Under the pieces are notes generated by a model. The model saw only the letters and a program-made list of their open reading frames with translations, was not told the DNA's origin and did no database searches. Positions 60,786-64,000 of a stretch of 64,000 nucleotides of DNA are shown in pieces. The first letter of the stretch is position 1. Each line of letters begins with the position of its first letter. Source of the stretch: Paenibacillus albus. GTDB lineage: Bacteria; Bacillota; Bacilli; Paenibacillales; Paenibacillaceae. Both the position numbers and the translations under genes were made by a program. The DNA lies in NCBI RefSeq assembly GCF_003952225.1, contig NZ_CP034437.1:2848501-2912500 (forward strand), written 5' to 3'.

Positions 60786-63032
60786 ATGATGAATCAAGGA
60801 ACCACCCTAGATGAATCGAAGTCATCGGGATGGAATGGATGGAAGCACAGTGCCGCTGTAAGATGGGTGCTAATGCTTCTGTTTGTTTTGTTGTTTTATT
60901 TTTCTTTGGCACCTCATGTGCTCCCGGAGACTTACAACATCGAGCTTGGCAAGCCAAGCGACCGCGACATTGAAGCGCCGATGGAGATTAAGGATGAGAA
61001 GGCAACCCTTCAAGCACAGGAACAAGCCGCTGAGCAGGTGGAGCCGATCTATTCCATCGTTGCGCTGCGGAGCGAAGTGCTGCTGGAGCAAATTTTTGCC
61101 CGCATGGAACAATTGAACCAGGACGATCAAGTGACGCTGGAGAACAAGGTGTCGATCTATCGAACCGAAATTCCGCAGCTGTACACGGATTATGTGGATC
61201 AGTTCGTGCGGAATAACAAAGGCAATGGTACATATAACGATACGCTTCTGGATGAGATGGCAGCTGCCGTTAAAACGCAAGCTTACCGGATTCCGGAGGA
61301 AACGTACTATAAGCTTCCGTCGCTGTCGCCGATTCAGCTCGGTGATATGCAGCAGGTCGCGGTATCCATCGTTCATAAGCTTATGGGCGATACGCTTCGC
61401 GAAGCTGAGACCGCGCGTACGAAAGTCGCAGAGCTTGTGAATGCCAGCTCCCTTAGCGAGCGCAAGACAAGAGAAATTGTACAAGAGCTTGCCAGGTACG
61501 CTATTATGCCGAACAAGTTTTTGGACAAACAAGCGACGAACGATGCAAGGGTCGCTGCGAAGGAGAATACACCGCCTGTTGTCATCAAACAAGGCGATAT
61601 TATTGTTCATAAAGGCGAGATCGTATCCAAAGAAATGTACGACCGCTTATCTTCAATTGGGCTGCTTCAGACGAAGAAGACGTATTGGCCGCAGCTTGGT
61701 TTGCTCTTGTTATCGGTTCTGTTCACGATTGTGATTTACAGTTACTTGGAGAAGGCGGCAGGCTTATCAGGCGGAACGCGGACAAAGTACAGCAATACGC
61801 AGCTTGTTATGCTGCTGTTGATCTATGTGCTTAACATTGTGGCGATGCAAATCATCGATTTAACACAGACGCAGTCGATGCCGTATGTCGGCTATCTGGC
61901 GCCTACCGCAATGGGAGCGATGCTGATCGTGCTGCTGCTGGACATTCAGCTTGCCGTTGTAAGCTCCTTCTTGTTTGCGATTATGGGCAGCGTTATTTTT
62001 AACATGGACTCCGGTCGTACGTTTGATTTCAATTATGGCTTTACGACTGCTGTTATTTCGTTCGCTGCGATCTTCGCCATTCACCGGGCCAGCCAGCGTT
62101 CGACGATTCTGAAAGCAGGCATTATGGTCAGCTTGTTTGGTTCAGCCTCCGTATTGGCGATACTGCTGCTAGGGGAGCTGCCAGATAAGAATGAGATTAT
62201 CATGACGGTGGCGTTTGCTTTCGCGAGCGGACTGCTGACGGCGATTCTTGTTGTCGGATTGATGCCGTTCTTCGAAGTGACTTTCGGCATATTGTCTGCG
62301 CTGAAGCTTGTCGAGCTGTCGAGTCCGAACCATCCGCTGCTGCGCAAGCTTCTGACAGAGACGCCGGGGACCTACCATCACAGCGTTATGGTCGGCAACT
62401 TATCCGAATCCGCAGCAGAAGCAATTGGGGCGAACGGCTTGTTATGCCGCGTTGGTTCCTTCTATCACGATATTGGGAAGACGAAGCGGCCGAGCTATTT
62501 TATTGAGAATCAGACGAATATTGAGAATCCGCATGATTCGATTGAGCCGAAGCTAAGCAAATCGATTATCATTGCGCATGCTAGAGATGGAGTCGAGATG
62601 CTTCGCGCTCACAAGCTGCCGAGGCCGATACGAGACATTGCAGAGCAGCATCACGGTACGACATTCCTGAAGTATTTTTATCACAAAGCGTATAAATTGG
62701 CGGAAGAAGCGGGCATAGAGCCGGATTTCACTGAGGATGACTTCCGTTATCCAGGTCCGAAGGCGCAGTCGAAGGAAGCGGCGATTGTCGGTATTGCTGA
62801 CTGTGTCGAAGCGGCCGTTCGAAGCCTCCGCAGTCCAACGGTGGATCAGATTGAATCGATGATCAACAAGATTATCAAGAGCCGATTGGACGATGATCAA
62901 TTTAACGAATGCGATATTACGCTTAAGGAACTTGAGAAGATCGCGCAGACGCTGAAAGAGACCGTCATCGGTATCTTCCACTCGCGCATTGAATATCCGG
63001 AAGACGTTAAACAAAAGGAGCGGCTAGCATGA
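60786..63032 (+). CDS. 7TMR-HD family phosphohydrolase (PgpH/YqfF, c-di-AMP phosphodiesterase)
   Basis: About 748 aa. One N-terminal membrane helix, a large extracellular domain (residues 50-300), seven membrane segments (about 310-480) and a cytoplasmic HD domain. The HD domain has TPGTYHHSVMVGNLSESAAEAIG, FYHDIGKTKRP and AEQHHGTTFLKYF metal motifs. PgpH hydrolyses c-di-AMP, a messenger of osmotic and cell-wall homeostasis. The ATG at 60786 has GGGAGGA 8 bases upstream; the frame to 60729 lies in the hairpin region. It overlaps ybeY by 4 bp. Confidence 0.93.
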   Translation: MMNQGTTLDESKSSGWNGWKHSAAVRWVLMLLFVLLFYFSLAPHVLPETYNIELGKPSDRDIEAPMEIKDEKATLQAQEQAAEQVEPIYSIVALRSEVLLEQIFARMEQLNQDDQVTLENKVSIYRTEIPQLYTDYVDQFVRNNKGNGTYNDTLLDEMAAAVKTQAYRIPEETYYKLPSLSPIQLGDMQQVAVSIVHKLMGDTLREAETARTKVAELVNASSLSERKTREIVQELARYAIMPNKFLDKQATNDARVAAKENTPPVVIKQGDIIVHKGEIVSKEMYDRLSSIGLLQTKKTYWPQLGLLLLSVLFTIVIYSYLEKAAGLSGGTRTKYSNTQLVMLLLIYVLNIVAMQIIDLTQTQSMPYVGYLAPTAMGAMLIVLLLDIQLAVVSSFLFAIMGSVIFNMDSGRTFDFNYGFTTAVISFAAIFAIHRASQRSTILKAGIMVSLFGSASVLAILLLGELPDKNEIIMTVAFAFASGLLTAILVVGLMPFFEVTFGILSALKLVELSSPNHPLLRKLLTETPGTYHHSVMVGNLSESAAEAIGANGLLCRVGSFYHDIGKTKRPSYFIENQTNIENPHDSIEPKLSKSIIIAHARDGVEMLRAHKLPRPIRDIAEQHHGTTFLKYFYHKAYKLAEEAGIEPDFTEDDFRYPGPKAQSKEAAIVGIADCVEAAVRSLRSPTVDQIESMINKIIKSRLDDDQFNECDITLKELEKIAQTLKETVIGIFHSRIEYPEDVKQKERLA

Positions 63033-63526
63033 GCTTGCAATTAGGATGGATCAACGATCAAGATAAAATCGAAATTTCCGAAGACTTTATCGGCGTGCTG
63101 GATAAGCTGCTTCAGCTCGCAGCAGAGGCTGAGGGAATCACTGAGGGTGAAGTGACGCTCACATTCGTCGACGACGAAGAAATTCACCAGCTGAACCGCG
63201 AGTATCGGAACATTGACCGGCCGACTGACGTCTTGTCGTTCTCGATGCAGGAAGAGACGGATGAAGAGCTGGAGATCATTTATGAAGTGGAAAACGAGAA
63301 CGAGCAAATCCCGTTTGAAGGCATGCTTGGAGACATTATTATTTCGGCTGAACGGGCTAAACTACAAAGTGAAGAATACGGACATTCCTTGGAACGCGAG
63401 CTAGCCTTCCTGTTCGTCCACGGCTTCCTTCATCTGATCGGCTACGATCATCAGGATGAGGCGAGCGAAGCGGTCATGACAGAGAAGCAAGAAGCGGCAT
63501 TGCTCCAAGTTGGCCTTACTCGCTAA
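63029..63526 (+). CDS. ybeY: Endoribonuclease YbeY (rRNA maturation)
   Basis: A 165-residue zinc-dependent RNase involved in 16S rRNA 3' maturation. The zinc site H-x3-H-x5-H is HGFLHLIGYDH near residues 130-140. RPTDVLSFSM and LGDIIISAERA are present as usual. ATGA overlap with the pgpH gene and TAATG overlap with dgkA show tight coupling. Confidence 0.96.
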   Translation: MSLQLGWINDQDKIEISEDFIGVLDKLLQLAAEAEGITEGEVTLTFVDDEEIHQLNREYRNIDRPTDVLSFSMQEETDEELEIIYEVENENEQIPFEGMLGDIIISAERAKLQSEEYGHSLERELAFLFVHGFLHLIGYDHQDEASEAVMTEKQEAALLQVGLTR

Positions 63527-63876
63527 TGAGTAAGCTGCTCCGCAGTTTTTCCTATGCATTCGCTGGAATTGGAGCAGGCATTCGCACGCAAGCGAATATG
63601 CGCATTCATATCTGTGCTGCGATCATCGTTAATGCAGCGGGGATCTTGGTGCATTTGGAGCGATTCGAGTGGCTGGTGATCATTCTCATGCAAGCTGCCG
63701 TGATGGCGGCCGAGCTTGTGAACACCGCTGTCGAACATGTCGTTGACCTGGCTAGTCCCGAGCAGCATCCGCTTGCGAAAGCTGCCAAGGATACAGCGGC
63801 CGGTGCCGTGCTCATATTGGCGATTGCAGCCGTTATCATTGGCTTGATCGTATTTGTTCCGCACTTATGGCCTTAA
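63526..63876 (+). CDS. dgkA: Diacylglycerol/undecaprenol kinase
   Basis: A 116-residue integral membrane kinase of the DgkA family. Three hydrophobic helices; the active-site signature EHVVDLASPEQHPLAKAAKDTAAGAVLI with E, K, D and the preceding AAELVNTAVE. In Bacillales the homologue phosphorylates undecaprenol for cell-wall lipid recycling. It overlaps ybeY by one base. Confidence 0.93.
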   Translation: MSKLLRSFSYAFAGIGAGIRTQANMRIHICAAIIVNAAGILVHLERFEWLVIILMQAAVMAAELVNTAVEHVVDLASPEQHPLAKAAKDTAAGAVLILAIAAVIIGLIVFVPHLWP

Positions 63877-63902
63877 TGAGAAGGAGTGTCACCTGAGATA
63901 CC

Positions 63903-64000
63903 ATGAACAATCAATCGAATGAACTTTCACCAGAGTGGCAGCAGCTGCTACAGCAAGCTTTGGAGGCAATGAAGCGCGCGTACGTGCCATATTCGAACTT
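63903..64000 (+). CDS. cdd: Cytidine deaminase, N-terminal part (cut by window end)
   Basis: The last 98 bases encode MNNQSNELSPEWQQLLQQAL followed by EAMKRAYVPYSN, the usual cytidine deaminase start (A-Y-x-P-Y-S). The zinc motifs lie beyond the window. An in-frame stop upstream makes 63903 the first possible ATG; AAGGAG is about 15 bases away, rather far. The position after dgkA is conserved in Bacillales. Confidence 0.85.
   Translation, partial: MNNQSNELSPEWQQLLQQALEAMKRAYVPYSN

Overview
The window comes from the chromosome of a spore-forming Firmicute, most likely Paenibacillaceae (Paenibacillus, Cohnella or a relative). The evidence is a moderately GC-rich genome with strong GGAGG ribosome binding sites, a CIRCE-controlled hrcA-grpE-dnaK operon, AddAB rather than RecBCD, a gerA-type germinant receptor operon, yqfC/yqfD sporulation genes, and the order rpsU-yqeY-nfeD-floA-yqfC-yqfD-phoH-yqfF-ybeY-dgkA-cdd.

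Layout. 1-15.4 kb: 3' part of lepA, hemW, an ArgA-like acetyltransferase with a candidate ARG box, the heat-shock cluster (hrcA, grpE, dnaK, then dnaJ as a separate unit), two small stress-type genes, a cupin/oxidoreductase pair, and a modification cluster (prmA, site-2 protease, rsmE, mtaB, a Nudix hydrolase). 15.5-19.7 kb: a Na/Pi-cotransporter-like protein, a PUA/SAM methyltransferase, a flavin monooxygenase and a CD3324-family DNA-binding protein. 19.7-28.5 kb: a compact integrated element. 29-41.6 kb: addB-addA-sbcD-sbcC, a translationally coupled DNA-end-processing block. 41.7-51.6 kb: a membrane-anchored unknown, gerAA-gerAB-gerAC, an FAD oxidoreductase, a HAD protein, a repeat-bearing coat-like protein and an MHYT-PAS-GGDEF-EAL signalling protein. 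51.7-64 kb: HIT protein, rpsU, yqeY, a MATE transporter, nfeD, floA, the sporulation pair yqfC/yqfD, phoH, pgpH/yqfF, ybeY, dgkA and the start of cdd.

The most interesting region is 19707-28535. It is bounded by 21-bp direct repeats that match at 20 positions. It carries a tyrosine integrase, an AlpA/Xis-type HTH protein, a DUF3987 primase/helicase-like protein beside an iteron-flanked AT-rich segment (a probable replication origin), a TerS-like HTH protein, several unknown small proteins, and one HK97-type capsid gene with no portal, protease, large terminase or tail genes. This resembles a phage satellite (PICI-like) more than a complete prophage. The left repeat is the Shine-Dalgarno and start-codon region of the CD3324-family gene. 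Insertion has separated that gene from what looks like its native promoter and leader, now at about 28.5-28.7 kb, and replaced them with an element-derived leader. That leader has a short upstream ORF and a CCTCC/GGAGG hairpin that would hide the ribosome binding site. I infer an excision-controlled switch on a host regulator; this is untested.

Most other genes are ordinary core genes. Regulatory sites that can be read directly include a perfect CIRCE element, a consensus sigma-A promoter for rpsU, a sigma-E-like promoter before yqfC, and a candidate ArgR/AhrC box. All assignments rest on reading the sequence, with no database search.
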